This document shows, one piece after another, positions 10,985-21,645 of a DNA stretch of 64,000 bases. The stretch spans positions 53,415,491 to 53,479,490 of the forward strand of contig OX104130.1 in NCBI GenBank assembly GCA_944470555.2, read 5' to 3'. The stretch is from Heterobilharzia americana. Its lineage: Eukaryota; Platyhelminthes; Trematoda; Strigeidida; Schistosomatidae. The notes below the pieces were generated by a model. That model was not told the origin of the DNA. It did no database searches and worked only from the letters and a program-made list of their open reading frames with translations. The translations under genes were made by a program, and so were the position numbers. Numbering within the stretch: position 1 is the first letter of the stretch; the number at the start of each line of letters is the position of its first letter.

Positions 10985-12092
10985 TGTATCTAACTTCCAT
11001 AGTCTGCACATTTCACGACAAAATGTACGAACAAATTGAAGGATTAAAGATGGAATCGCCAATATCCCCTTTCTTAACAAACATATTCATCGACAGCTGG
11101 GAACAAATATCATTAGGAACATTCCAATTCAACTCAATACAAAAGTATGGTCGACATAACAAAATGACACATTTACTGTGCTCAAATCACAACATACACA
11201 CACACACACACATTAACTCCATACCACATTAAATCCAATTCACATATCAATTAGAAAATGAAGAAAGAGAATTACCCATGTTGCATTGCAAAGTAAAGAG
11301 GTGAGAAGATGGAAGCTGTGATACCTGTGTTCAGTGGAAACCAACACATTCGAATAGACACTTGGATTTCACATCATCTCACAGTATATCTGTAAAGGTA
11401 GGCTTGGTAAAATGTCTCAGTGATCAATCAGGTTAGGAGTTTGACCAGTAAGTCAGAGAACCTAAATGAGTGACTGAAACACACCGAATAGACATTACTT
11501 GTTAACCAACACCCTCTGGAATCTCTTAAAATGTTTCTAAGGACTGATAAGAGAGTGAGTGTTAATGTTAGTGGTGATTGCAACATGGTGTAGTGTGTAG
11601 TGTGTAGTGTAGTGCTGCATAAAGAAGGTGTATCGGAAATTCTACTCAGAATTCTTAACAATGGTGGGACTAGGGGATGTTGGAAACCCACAAACTCCCT
11701 CAGACAGAAACTTTGTAGGCCGAGTGATCGAATGACTGAATCTATCAAACACCATGTGATGGTTGTGAGGTCAAGTATACAGATCAAAGTATCCGATCAC
11801 TGACAGTCAGAATAGTAGGACACAAACATTTAGAGAAACACAGAATGATAGAGCCAAGGAGGTAAGTGATGTGGAGAAAAACTCAGCTATCGATCTGCAT
11901 ACACTGACGCATAATCACACTTTGGGAAGTGTGGGATGGAGTGATAATTCCTGAGTGCAACAGAGATGACTAGGTGGAGTGAGAGGTTGGTTGCAGAATC
12001 ATTGTTCACTAAATCAACAAGTGATGCGTGCAACAGGAATGATTGATCATATGTTGTAGACATCTGGACAATTGTGGTGCCATTAATGAAGA
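10985..12092 (+). pseudogene. Penelope-like element: RT motif to GIY-YIG region
   Basis: YEQIEGLKMESPISPFLTN at about 11023-11079 is the PLE form of the RT block upstream of the catalytic box. Further on, ERELPMLHCKVKR, WKPTHSNRHLDFTSSH and VGLVKCLSDQS match the PLE thumb/linker, and KEGVSEILLRILNNGG...KPTNSLRQKLCRPSDRM (11622-11735) matches the entry to the GIY-YIG domain. Frames break repeatedly. Bases 11075-12092 reappear inverted, almost unchanged, at 29372-30400. Confidence 0.78.
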
Positions 12093-12244
12093 ACTCTTCC
12101 ATCATATGAAAGACTTTTGAAAGTCGTATAATTATTTTTATATGTATATGGGCAATAACTTCTGCTCGAAATATCACCCAGTAGATAATAAGGTATCACT
12201 GTGTGATGGGTATATCAAATGAACAGTCTACTACAGAATCTGAA

Positions 12245-12420
12245 ACATTTAGTGATTAAGGTAAAAGTAAGACCTACTGGTTGTCTCCAACCAGTTCTGA
12301 CATCTTTCAAAGTGCACCGCGATGATGAGCTTCCCGGCTTGGTGGTCACATTATGGAAAGACGGATACAATCTAGTCACCACTGAGGACGAGACATGATG
12401 CTATTGTTTATAGTCTTCTT
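12245..12420 (+). repeat. SINE-2 tail segment
   Basis: CTCCAACCAGTTCTGACATC and AAAGTGCACCGCGATGATG match the region downstream of the SINE-2 hammerhead (compare 31705-31790). The ribozyme itself is absent. Confidence 0.6.
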
Positions 12421-12424
12421 AACA

Positions 12425-12605
12425 GCTAGTAGGGGAATTCATACGGCACGTTTCGTCCGATTTCGGATTCGTCAGCTTGTTGTATCTGTACCCCAGGGAG
12501 TGGGACTCGGGCCCAGAACCCAAAGCGTCAAACATTAGAGCTTTGTCTACTAGACCAATGAGGCACAAGACCCACCACTTGTACAACGGGTATCATTTGT
12601 TTTTT
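12425..12605 (-). repeat. SINE-1 element
   Basis: Minus-strand SMalpha-like element. The complement reads ACCCGTTGTACAAGTGG, a tRNA-like part ending in CCGAGTCCCACTCCC, then the hammerhead and CTACTAGCTGT. Confidence 0.8.
12438..12484 (-). ncRNA. Hammerhead ribozyme, SINE-1 type
   Basis: On the minus strand: CTGACGA, stem II TCCG/CGGA, intact GAAA, then ACGTGCCGT and an A at the cleavage position. Core residues are all present. Stem I is imperfect (ACAAG against ATGAA). Confidence 0.7.
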
Positions 12606-12729
12606 TGAATGGGCTCGACACTGCTTGAATACTCACTATGTTGCAATCTCCTTGGTGGCTAATATTGGAGTCCAGGACGTGTGTTCTGGCTTACTTAGGA
12701 TTTCCTCTCACTACTCTTTCGTGATCAGT

Positions 12730-12835
12730 CAGTAAGATTTTATATCTCAGTCGGTAGAGTACTGGGCTAAGGACCGAACAGTAGCTGCTTGATATCTTGT
12801 CGTGTAATACACTTCTCCCCTCCAACTTCAAACAT
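12730..12835 (+). repeat. SINE-4-like tRNA-derived fragment
   Basis: TATCTCAGTCGGTAGAGTACTG resembles the 5' half of the SINE-4 tRNA head. The B box half is not preserved. Confidence 0.5.
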
Positions 12836-13450
12836 AAGTCTATCAAATCACTGAATGCCTGTGCAAACATGCATAATAATAATACATATCTATGGGGCGT
12901 ATTACCTCACTGAAGCAAATACCTAACGGCCTTTAGTAAACACGGACTTAAGCATAATCAAGTATATATTTGAAAAGCACATTTTACCAAATGGTTCCAG
13001 ACTATTTTTAACTGGAAACATTTTACATTCATGTTTCAATTTATTTTTTTTAAAACTTACAAATAGAAAAAAACATTTGTTTGTGACATGTTGATACATG
13101 GATGTATGTATGTGTGTACATGCATACATGTGTGAGTGTATACTGACTTATCAGTTAAAATGTTGCTACTTAGAAAAGATAAAAGCAAATGAATAAAACA
13201 ACATTGATAACTTTTTTTAAAATGTCTTCTGTTTTTGTTTTGCTGCTGTATTTTGTTATAATTATACCATGAATACAATTCAAACAGCAGTTCAATGTCC
13301 AATGTGTACATGTATATCTGTGTCTGATAAATGCTAAAATCATTAAACATCACTTTATGTGTGAACTAGTAAATAAAAATAAAATGATTTTTTCTGAAGA
13401 TAATAAATGCAGATTGTGTATGATTGTTGTAATCTGTACAGGTAATTAAT
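12836..13450. other. Unassigned AT-rich sequence
   Basis: Rich in ATGTATGT-type short repeats near 13095-13135; no gene recognised. Confidence 0.45.
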
Positions 13451-13850
13451 AAATTGATTTCAGGTTGGAATTTATTATGAACTGACATTAATAGAAGGAA
13501 CATTGGAAACCTGGAAGCACTGAACAGCCGTTTCGCCCCACTATGAGACTCCTCAGTAGTGCGCACCCATGACCCCATGTCAGCAGGGGTCGAGCCTACG
13601 ACCTTCAGGTTCTGTGTTCTGCACCTTACCATTGGAATTCACTGGTTCATATTTCCTACTTCTGTCAGTTCACGACATAGCTCTGACTCCATCCAATGTC
13701 ATCGTTGAGTTTTGTCCTCACTGCCACCAGGTTTTCTCATGACTTCTCATTAAAACTTCGGTAATCACCTGTCGAAGCTACTCATCAATGAGGGCTAGAT
13801 TCATTCAATCTGAAGGTTTATGGAGATTTACTAATTGATTTCAGGTTGGA
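13451..13850 (-). repeat. SINE-3 element, minus copy of an inverted pair
   Basis: Complete minus-strand unit: 3' end GGTTGGAATTTATTATGAAC, ribozyme, B-box complement GGGGTCGAGCCTACG, A-box region, head CTTCTCATTAAAACTTCGG. A second 3' end (GATTTCAGGTTGGAATTCATC) follows at 13835-13858, so this was part of a head-to-tail array before the switch to the plus copy. Confidence 0.85.
13517..13564 (-). ncRNA. Hammerhead ribozyme, SINE-3 type
   Basis: Minus strand: CTGAGGA and GAAA intact, stem II pairs GTCT with GGGC through wobbles, stem III ACGGCTGT, triplet GTT. Stem I pairs GCACT with AGTGC but has an A.C mismatch next to the core. One of the better preserved SINE-3 ribozymes. Confidence 0.78.
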
Positions 13851-13854
13851 ATTC

Positions 13855-14170
13855 ATCATCAGAAGTCGTGACCAGTGGAGTCAACCAAGTCAAACATGAG
13901 GACAGTTACTCAACGATGATACTGGGTATAGGTGGGGCTATATCGTGAGCTGACAGAAGTAAGAAATATGGATCATTGGATCCCGACCCAGTGGTTTACT
14001 GGTACCGTGGTGGTTGCGGAACTTGAAGGTCCTGGGTTTGATCCCAGCTGATGAGTCCCATACTAGGAGGAGACAGATGTCCAGCGCTACCAGGTTTCCA
14101 ATATTCCTGCGACTGACGTCAGTTCATGATGAATTCCAGCCTGAAATCAGTTAATAAGTCTCTACAAACC
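13855..14170 (+). repeat. SINE-3 element, plus copy of an inverted pair
   Basis: Starts inside the head (AGAAGTCGTGACCAGTGG) right after the minus copy. B box GGTTTGATCCC runs directly into CTGATGAGTCCCATACTAGG, because the spacer and stem I 5' strand are deleted. GAAA is changed to GAGA. Confidence 0.8.
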
Positions 14171-14202
14171 TACAGATAGAATTAATAAGTTATAGAATTT
14201 AT

Positions 14203-14327
14203 ACTGGGCGATGATTGAAGGTAGATGGAAATCTGGACCGCTGCCGGACTCGAACCAGTGACCACCCGGTTACCGCCCTGTGCTCTACCAACTGAGCTAC
14301 GAGATCCGACTACAGACCAGAATTTTA
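14203..14327 (-). repeat. SINE-4, minus copy of an inverted pair
   Basis: Complement carries TCGTAGCTCAGTTGGTAGAG (A box) and GGTTCGAGTCC (B box), ending ATCGCCCAGTATA. The tRNA-like head is unusually well preserved. Confidence 0.82.
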
Positions 14328-14399
14328 TTTTACTTCAGTCACCAAGGGTTTGCCCGACTACCATGTGAATTCATGACGCGTTACTACCACTTGATAGTA

Positions 14400-14515
14400 T
14401 TCACACTGGTTGCCTAGTCGAGACCGGGCCGGTAACTCGGTGGTCACTGGTTCGAATCCAACCGCGGTTCAGATTTTCATCTCCTTCTCAATAATTACCC
14501 AGTATAAATACTAGT
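14400..14515 (+). repeat. SINE-4, plus copy of an inverted pair
   Basis: ACCGGGCCGGTAACTCGGTGG, B box GGTTCGAATCC at about 14450 and the end ATTACCCAGTATAAAT. The spacer to the minus copy (14328-14399) is the SINE-4 upstream segment CACCAAGGGTTTGCCCGAC, seen inverted at 60255-60285. Confidence 0.8.
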
Positions 14516-14709
14516 CTGCCAAAACTACGGCTGTCTCAGACAGTCAAATGATAAAGTTATAGAATTGCTTATTTATTTGAAAATCACTCGAAGGTTTGAC
14601 AGAATGAAGGTAAAATGAATTGGTTACTGAATCAACAACGGGTATAGCCATCCATCCGATGATTATTTCATTTGCAAAGTTAAATATTAAATGGGGTCAC
14701 CTTTGACTT

Positions 14710-14850
14710 CAATAGCTGGATAACAACGCCTCTAACTATGAAAATGCGTGATGCCACTTCTAATTATTAGTTGCTTCATACTTGAAGATACGCCTTGGTG
14801 ATGAATGTTGACAAGTATGAAACCGAAGTTCTAGTTCTCCTGGTGCATAA
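14710..14850 (+). repeat. SINE-2 element with decayed hammerhead
   Basis: GATACGCCTTGGTGATGAATG at 14787-14807 and TATGAAACCGAAGTTC are the SINE-2 ribozyme. GAAAC is intact but CTGATGA reads GTGATGA. Confidence 0.7.
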
Positions 14851-15300
14851 ATTCTAACATCTAGCATCTTATATCGAAGAATCACGAAAATGTATATGAA
14901 TGAGTCATAACATGTAACGATAGTTGGCTCTTAAAGCACTTAAATTGCTCAGAAGTGCTTGACTTTACTTCCTGTACAAACATGCGGTGAGCCTATCTTA
15001 TTCCAGTGTTATGGCTCAACTCTACCGTCTTCTTTCGAAGTCTTATAGTTTCTTTGTTCTATTCTCTGCTGAAGACTTTGCAATAAGGGCTTAAAATAGA
15101 TAATAATAGACATATAATACATCATGGTTTTCAACGGTCATTCAACTGAAATGAAATGACTCCGGAAATGTACATATCTAGGGTGTTTACTGTGAAGCTG
15201 ATAGACTCAGGAATGAAAGTAACTACCATTTTGCGTTACGAATACTGTAATACACAACAGTGGATACTTGATTACTCGACTACTTCTTCAACGAGAGGAT
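14851..15300. other. Unassigned sequence
   Basis: No gene or named repeat recognised. Confidence 0.4.
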
Positions 15301-15425
15301 TTAAAAACCATCCTAGCAACTACTGATATAACCAATCAATTTTCTGTATTTTGGTAGTTTTTCATAAAACAGAGAAATGTAATTGATTATCTCGGTGATT
15401 GTCAGGATGGTGTTTAAAGTCACCC
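15301..15425. repeat. Inverted-repeat (MITE-like) element
   Basis: Arms AACCATCCTAGCAACTACTG and GATTGTCAGGATGGTGTTT, with TTTAAAGTCACC at the right edge. Same family as 7781-7915. Confidence 0.75.
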
Positions 15426-15765
15426 AAACCTGAATCACTCAAGGATTCGAAACAAAATCGCCTACACTAGAGATCTTTGCCCACTCTTTAGATCGAAATC
15501 CCTTTTCTTTCAAGCTTAAACAGTATACAAAGACCACTGTGTGGATACCTGTTCAAGTTTTGGCCTTAGTAAGATATCACAAAGAAGAAAAATGAACCGT
15601 TCAAACGGATAAGATAACTGTTACAGCCAACTAAATGGAATGTATGTTCACTACTTTTCATAAATCAACAATTGATTCTCATATCCTACCAAGATTTTCG
15701 CGATGAAACTTGATTATGAACAGATAGACACAAAGAGCATGATCTTATTTTTTAGGTTTGTAGGC
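15426..15765. other. Unassigned sequence
   Basis: Nothing recognised. Confidence 0.4.
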
Positions 15766-15767
15766 AA

Positions 15768-15940
15768 TGATTGATTTCATGGCAGTATTCATCATGGACT
15801 GAAATCCATTGCGGGACCATTGAAAACCTGGAGGTTTTTCACAGCTGTTTCGTTCTGGTGTGGGACTCATCAGCAGTTCGAACTCGCAATCCCATCAGGG
15901 ATCGAAACCAAAACCACCAGCTTTCCAAACTGAATTACTG
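15768..15940 (-). repeat. SINE-3, minus copy of an inverted pair
   Basis: Right-truncated minus copy with ribozyme and B-box complement GGGATCGAAACC. The hammerhead core at 15834-15880 has intact CTGATGA and GAAA and stem III ACAGCTGT, but the cleavage position reads GTG, which hammerheads do not cut. Confidence 0.78.
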
Positions 15941-15944
15941 TCTA

Positions 15945-16300
15945 CTGTTCATTAGTGACATGGTTCGAGATGAATTTGCTGAAGTTCTAATGGAAGTCCA
16001 TGACCTGTGGGATCAACCAGTTTGGGTATCAGGACAAACTACTCACTGTTTGTATACGGTAATTGTCACGTTACGTCGCGAATCGACGGGATCTGGCATA
16101 TATGAAGCATTAGATTCCATTCCAATGGCTGGATAATGACGTTTCTGCTAAAAGAACTGGCAGTCCAGGATTCTTTTCCTTGGTGGGGTTGTGGGTATGA
16201 ACTTCTCATACTGGGATGAAACAGGTGTTCGGTGTTTCAAGGCTTTCATTGGTTCTCCAGCTGATATCATCTACCTTGTACGTGAAGTTGCTTGAATTGG
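15945..16300 (+). repeat. SINE-3, plus copy of an inverted pair
   Basis: Begins at the family 5' end TACTGTTCATTAGTGACATGG. The ribozyme has lost CTGAGGAGTC (ACTTCTCATACTGGGATGAAAC near 16201). Confidence 0.75.
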
Positions 16301-17039
16301 CTGCAAGAAAATCAATAATCTAAGGGTGATTTCATCACACTAGTGTCCATAATATAGCTAACTAGTCAAATCTTGACAGACAGAGCAAAGTTCGAATCCA
16401 TGAGCCTTTTAGTTGAGAGTTCAATATCTGAATCAATAAAGCGCACCTGCACTATATTATACTGTACACAATAGTTGATCTTTACCATTAATTTCCGGTA
16501 ATAAACTTGAACAGAACAATCAGAATAAATGATCATTTGCAAACGACCAAAATTTTCCAGTTTTTGCTGAGCAAATTTTGAAATATCAAATTTATATCTT
16601 GATATTAAGGTATGTTGGAACGGAAATATTTACACAAATATTTAATAGACAAAAAGATGGATGGTCAAAAAGTTGTGTGTAAGAGAACATAAGTTCCACG
16701 AACAGTGAAGGTGAAGAGTTAGTTGGGATAAAAAAAGAAAGAAATTGTGTGTGTGTGTGTGTGTGTGTGGATGTGGATGTGGATGTGAATGTCGTTCACT
16801 TGGCAAGGGGACAATGTGAGGTGTCAAACAGAGAATCAAAATCATATGTTCAACTCAATATCATTTTGCAATCAAAACAGTTTGAAGAAAAATGAACTCT
16901 TCTTGAACTTCTCAGCATAACTTTTCTTGATTCCCTTATACGATTATCTGTGGGTGGCTTCCGTTGAAAGACAAGACAGTAGTACTCTTTAAACGTCTAT
17001 TCATTGAAAGAGTACATGGAATCAGCTATGCCTGAATAT
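16301..17039. other. Unassigned sequence with (GT)n at 16746-16769
   Basis: A GT run is followed by four GGATGT-like units (16770-16790). No gene recognised. Confidence 0.5.
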
Positions 17040-17690
17040 CAACAGTTTCTGCTAGATGAGTTACAAACGGATACTAAATAGGCCCACATCTTACGGCGCG
17101 AAAATGATATGTTTGAATCATAAATTGAGTGAAGAGTTACAGATTGTTTATAAGTACTTGGAAAACGATAGCTTTCCTCAGACGTGTGCCAATACATACA
17201 GTAGAAGTGAAGAAGATATTCCAAAGAAGAATATAACTGAAAAAGGTGATAACACTTTACGGGAAGTTCATAAAAGACTGAAGACAGAACTGGCAAGGAT
17301 TTTTCTTACAACCAAGTTAGATTCCATTATACAAAACATCATGTTTACACAGTCAAAGCCGATAGGTTCCCTTCCTATGTTATGGGTAGCCACAAAAGTA
17401 GATACATTGGAGGAATAGAAGATTATCTGAATACATTTCAAAAGGCTGACAACTCGAGTGAGGGATATCGATTTCAATAGGGTGATCAACTACCCCCCCC
17501 CCCTCCATCTGATTGACACAGGACATCAGATAACTGTGTTGAAATATTTCAAAGTAATCAAGCAGAGAAAACTACCTCATCTCCCAACTCATCCTAAGGC
17601 TTTGCCTACCAAACACCTTAAACCTGATTTATATGTTCACATGGAAGCTGACATCAATCTGTACTTCACCTAAGTAACCTGATTCCAAAC
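17040..17690 (+). pseudogene. Penelope-like element, linker and C-terminus
   Basis: The plus-strand open frame at 17056-17418 gives ICLNHKLSEELQIVYKYL and ENDSFPQTC (the PLE block after RT, cf. ..NGYP..), then EVHKRLKTELARIF and TTKLDSIIQN, which precede the GIY-YIG domain. After a shift, LIDTGHQI, FKVIKQRKLP and KHLKPDLYVHMEADINL mark the C-terminus at 17500-17670. The nuclease centre is deleted. Confidence 0.75.
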
Positions 17691-17839
17691 TTTTAGATAA
17701 TCCCAAAACAAGATAAGATTAGATAGTTTGAAAAAATGTTGGCATCGGATAAATGACATTCATTATTTTCCTATTTGTATTTTCCAATGAATGTAAAACA
17801 AGGTAAACTTGTTTCCTTGATTGTCTGTTAAGCTGAAAG

Positions 17840-18320
17840 AAAATGAACATTTAAGAATAACCATTTTCAAGAGAGCATCACATTCGAACAAATATTCAGA
17901 TTTGAACTGAGCATTTCTATCAAAACATCAAACATATTGCAGAGCACCTTAGTTCATTTGAAGGATGAGATCCCTCTAGATACACAATCGAATTATGTTT
18001 ATAAACTAAAATACTGAGACTTTGATGCAATATACATAGGATAAACTTCCTGTGAAATTAAAATTAGGAAAGGTAAACACTGACCTACTAGAAATCCAGT
18101 GGAATTGAGAAAAACTTGAAAACACTTTACCCAAGCGAAATAATTTCAGGTGACATGGTCGATTTTGACAATATCGAAATTATTCGGAAAGGCTTTCGAA
18201 ATGATAAAGAATGTTTCATAGCAGAATCTCTTCACATAAAGTGGAATTCAGAATTGTGTAACTCAGAAGGAATGAGGGAGTAAAACGTCGTTTTACTTGG
18301 TTTCAACCAACGCCCACATA
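17840..18320 (+). pseudogene. Penelope-like element, GIY-YIG domain remnant
   Basis: HLKDEIPLDTQSNYVYKLKY followed by DFDAIYIG and IRKGKH is a near-textbook PLE GIY-YIG core (VYK...D..YIG.T). Downstream VDFDNIEIIRKGFRNDKEC and FIAESLHIKWN correspond to the end of the domain. Internal stops (one inside the YIG.TS stretch) and shifts. It belongs to a different PLE lineage from 17040-17690, since that C-terminus ends differently. Confidence 0.8.
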
Positions 18321-18589
18321 CTGACATAAGAACTATCAACACATGTGTACATAAAATTGTCAACACAACACACTGCATATGGATATCGTCTTTATTCTAC
18401 AGTTTCGCCAAAGTAGAATCATTCTTGCAGAAGAACACTTATCAAGTTATCATATATAAGCTTGTGGGGTATTGTAGATTACGGTTTGATGAAGGTATTA
18501 GCAATATTCAATAGCGAAATGTCAGTTGTTCTAGATAGTCCTTTTGTTGAATCTACATATCAACATTCGTTCTTATTTTATTACATCGA

Positions 18590-18880
18590 CTTTCATTCAA
18601 CTTGACATACTTAAATTGGCTAACTGAATTCAATCCATTATGTTCAGCACAACCTATTTTAAAACATATCTCCGATGGGTCTTATAGATAGGTCTACATG
18701 GTGTTTTTTCATCCATTTTATGCCCCGTTTCATCAATATGTTTAGCTATTGATGAGCGTGAAGGTTTATTTCCAGCATCAGTTGGCCTATATACCCATCG
18801 AAGCCCTTGGAACCGGTGAAAGGTCGAGTCACATCCGATTGTATTAACCACTTTGCCAAGCCATATATGTGATATTTAAA
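18590..18880 (-). pseudogene. Penelope-like element, C-terminal fragment
   Basis: Open minus-strand segment with GLRWVYRPTDAGNKPSRSSI, AKHIDETGHKMDEKTPCRPI and YKTHRRYVLK: the post-YIG part of a PLE nuclease, with the conserved H..ETGH.+D block. Confidence 0.72.
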
Positions 18881-19117
18881 GATTGTTATCCGTGAGGAAG
18901 ATTTGACTGAAATAATGGGGGTTGAAACAATAATAATGGTGGTGATAATTATAACGTTGCTAGTTGATGATGTAAAGGTCGAATGATAACAAAAAGGGGT
19001 TACGTAAGATTTTTCAAATCATTTATAAAGTGCATATAGGTTACAAAGGGGTGAGAACGTTAATAAACAATCAAAGGATTAGGTAATATAAATGAGACAA
19101 GTGCTTTGGCCGACTAT

Positions 19118-19308
19118 TATTTATACTGGGTGGTGATTGGAGGTGAAATAAAAATGTGGACCACGGTTGGGTTCGAGCCAGCTACCACCTCGTAGTTCAC
19201 TTTGCAGATCACCGGACGGGAAGCTGGGTAGTCACTGGTTCGAATCCGGCCGCTGTCCAAATTTTCATTTCATCTTCAATCATCACCCAGTATAAATAAT
19301 AATTGTGG
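19118..19308. repeat. SINE-4 inverted pair
   Basis: ACTGGGTGGTGATTGGAGG at the left and TCAATCATCACCCAGTATAA at the right are complementary ends; B boxes GGGTTCGAGCC (minus) and GGTTCGAATCC (plus) face each other with about 40 bases between. 5' heads are truncated at the centre. Confidence 0.8.
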
Positions 19309-20329
19309 TTACTTTTAACTGACAGATTAATCTGAATAATTAACTATTTGGCTGAACGTTCCTTGCTCCAAGTTGTTTGTCTAAATACTAATCAACTTAC
19401 AAACGAAGAAGAGTATGGAAAGAGAAACAATTAATTACAAAAGTTGCACTCGAATGTGGAATGACTGCAGTCGTAAAATAAGCACAATAAATAAAAACGT
19501 TTATAGAACATTACCAAAGGAATAAGTAAACAAATAAATGGTAGCAAGTTGATGTTTCTTATGCTAACTATTCAATGACCTACATAATTATTCCCCCCCC
19601 CCCTAAGCTCTCTCTCTCAAGAATTTCATGTTTCACTTAGAATAAACAACATAAAGAAGAGAAAAATAAACTTCATCATATCATCAAGAAAGATTGTTGA
19701 CCAAAGTCAAATGTGTACAAAATGTATCAAACCCGTGCACACGAGCATGCGCGCACGCATACACGTGTGCACGCATACACATGCGTACATACATACGCCA
19801 CACCAAGAAGCATGTGAACAACAATGACTGAATAAAAATGTATTCTTTTCGACGAATTCCGTTTTATCTGTTACGATTCTATTGTTTGCATAGCTAAGCC
19901 GTTGGGATATTATAAATACCAACAGCTGTGTATGTTTAGCGCACCATAAGAGACGAATAGAAACATTCTGTGATTGATGTAACAGTAGAAGTTAAACACA
20001 TAGAAGTAATTCCATATTCAATTTATTGATATGATTTAACATATGGTGATATAATATTACACAGATGATAGTGTTACCAGTGTAATTGGTTGTAAGTAGT
20101 TAGTTATGATTACGGGTACTCTCGTGAGCAACTTTTAGAGCCGATGAGAATGATGACATTCACTAAGGATTAAAGTTGTGTATGTCGGGGGAGCGGGTGG
20201 AGCCATCAGCATCTGCAGGGCAGACTAAGCGTATTTAAAATTGATCTAATATATCCAGTTGGAAAACTCTACAACCAAGGTTCCATTGATATCGACAACT
20301 GATGTATCGATATATTTACCAGTATATCA
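19309..20329. other. Unassigned sequence
   Basis: Poly-C of nine at 19594 and an alternating CA/CG-rich stretch at 19735-19795. No gene recognised. Confidence 0.45.
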
Positions 20330-20560
20330 ACCTGAACCTGAACTTGAAGTTGAAGGTGTCACCAACGTCGCTGACTAAAAACTGGATGACGCGAGTTCAG
20401 ATATCAGGCGGGGCATCAGTTACCTTGAGGTTGCAGATACGCCTTGCTGACGAGTGTTGAAAAGTATGAGACGTAGGTCCAAGACTTCCTGCTGAATGCC
20501 TCCAACCAACTGACATCTATCGAAGATATTACCAAACCTGGTAGTGAAATATCAAATATT
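20330..20560 (+). repeat. SINE-2 element
   Basis: Upstream part with GCATCAGTTACCTTGAGGTTG, the ribozyme, then the tail CTTCCTGCTGAATGCCTCCAACC. The upstream tRNA-like promoter is too diverged to place the A box with confidence. Confidence 0.75.
20441..20487 (+). ncRNA. Hammerhead ribozyme, SINE-2 type
   Basis: CTGACGA at 20447-20453, stem II GTGTT/AGTAT with wobbles and loop GAAA, GAGA where GAAA is required (20468-20471), stem III ACGTAGGT, triplet GTC at 20477-20479. Stem I pairs CTTG with CAAG. Only the A-to-G change in GAAA should disable it. Confidence 0.78.
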
Positions 20561-20814
20561 AATTGGTCAGAGAATACCAAATCACCAACGCTGATATGCT
20601 TGTATGAACACCAAGGTGATAGGTGTATTGATTCTGCCAATCATGTAAACAATTACATTGATTGGTGACTGGAGAGTACCCAATTTCACATTGTCTAGTC
20701 CTCAGTGTTGACCAAATTCTATTGATTATTTTGTAGTGTGGTCAACAACCAATCTAAGAGACTCAGCAACATTTTGTACTCTGATTGATGATAGATGGTT
20801 GATAACAAACGGCA

Positions 20815-20960
20815 GATATGCCTGTGTCTAGGTTTCGTGCATCCCCGCACTTCTCAGAAAGGCGAGCTTACAACCTCGGAGGAACTGATGTCACTGGAGG
20901 GATTCATACTCGCTTTGATTGCTGTCTAAATAGCTCATCAGTAACACCTCTGACTGCGGT
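20815..20960 (-). repeat. SINE-2, minus copy of an inverted pair
   Basis: Minus-strand ribozyme at 20822-20866 has a perfect GTGC/GCAC stem II and intact GAAA with ACCTAGAC, but CTGAGAA instead of CTGANGA. Confidence 0.7.
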
Positions 20961-21085
20961 AAGACATGATATCGGCTCCAATCTCTCAGATGATTTCAGT
21001 TCCATCGATATCACAAGTGTGCCTTACTGACGAGTGTTAGAAAGCACGAAACATAAGGGCAGTGCTTTCTGTCAACTGGTTCCAA
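20961..21085 (+). repeat. SINE-2, plus copy of an inverted pair
   Basis: TGTGCCTTACTGACGAGTG and AGAAAGCACGAAACATAAGG at 21017-21058 are a SINE-2 ribozyme with complete CTGACGA and GAAA. The cleavage triplet is GGC, not NUH, and stem I barely pairs. Confidence 0.75.
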
Positions 21086-21299
21086 CCATCTAATATCAAT
21101 ACAAACTGTTTTTATCCATTCCTTTGTTTACACACTTTCAAATCTTATTCGTATAGCGCGCACACACACACACAGCAGACATAGAATATGACCTGAAGAA
21201 CTTACATAATACTGACATCTAAAGTTAAATGAATTCAAAACTATCAAATGAATAATTATACAATTAATTTGGTGATTGTACTGACTGATTTACTTCAAA

Positions 21300-21645
21300 G
21301 TGAGAATCAGATCCAGGACGGTCAGGTCGCGTCGTGAGCACGTTCATAACCAACAAGTGAGTCGAAATTCAATGATTCTCACCATCCAACTTCTGTCGAT
21401 TCGTGATATAGTGCGATAATCATCCAAGCCCATCATTTAGTATTTATCCCTAAACCTAAATTATTCAACTCTATATGTTATTACTCTTCACTAGAGCTTC
21501 AGGGAATCTATCTCAAAGCAAGTGAGCAATGAGTACTGGGAAGTAATTGAATTGGTGCGCACTACTGAGTAGTTCTAAGCTAGTTAGAAGCGGCTGTTTA
21601 GTGTTCCCAACCTTTCTACGGACGATGTCATTCCATTATGAAGAT
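21300..21645. repeat. SINE-3 inverted pair
   Basis: Minus copy 21300-21538 (head TTCACTAGAGCTTCAGGG), then plus copy 21539-21645 beginning just upstream of its hammerhead. The plus ribozyme (21553-21605) keeps GCGCACTACTGAGTAG and GGCTGTTTAGTG, but GAAAC is GAAGC. Confidence 0.7.

Noticed and set aside
14270..14310. Possible tRNA gene (TAGCTCAGTTGGTAGAG with TTCGAGTCC)
   Set aside because: Acceptor stem does not pair and the sequence continues into the SINE-4 tail shared by other copies, so it is a SINE head.
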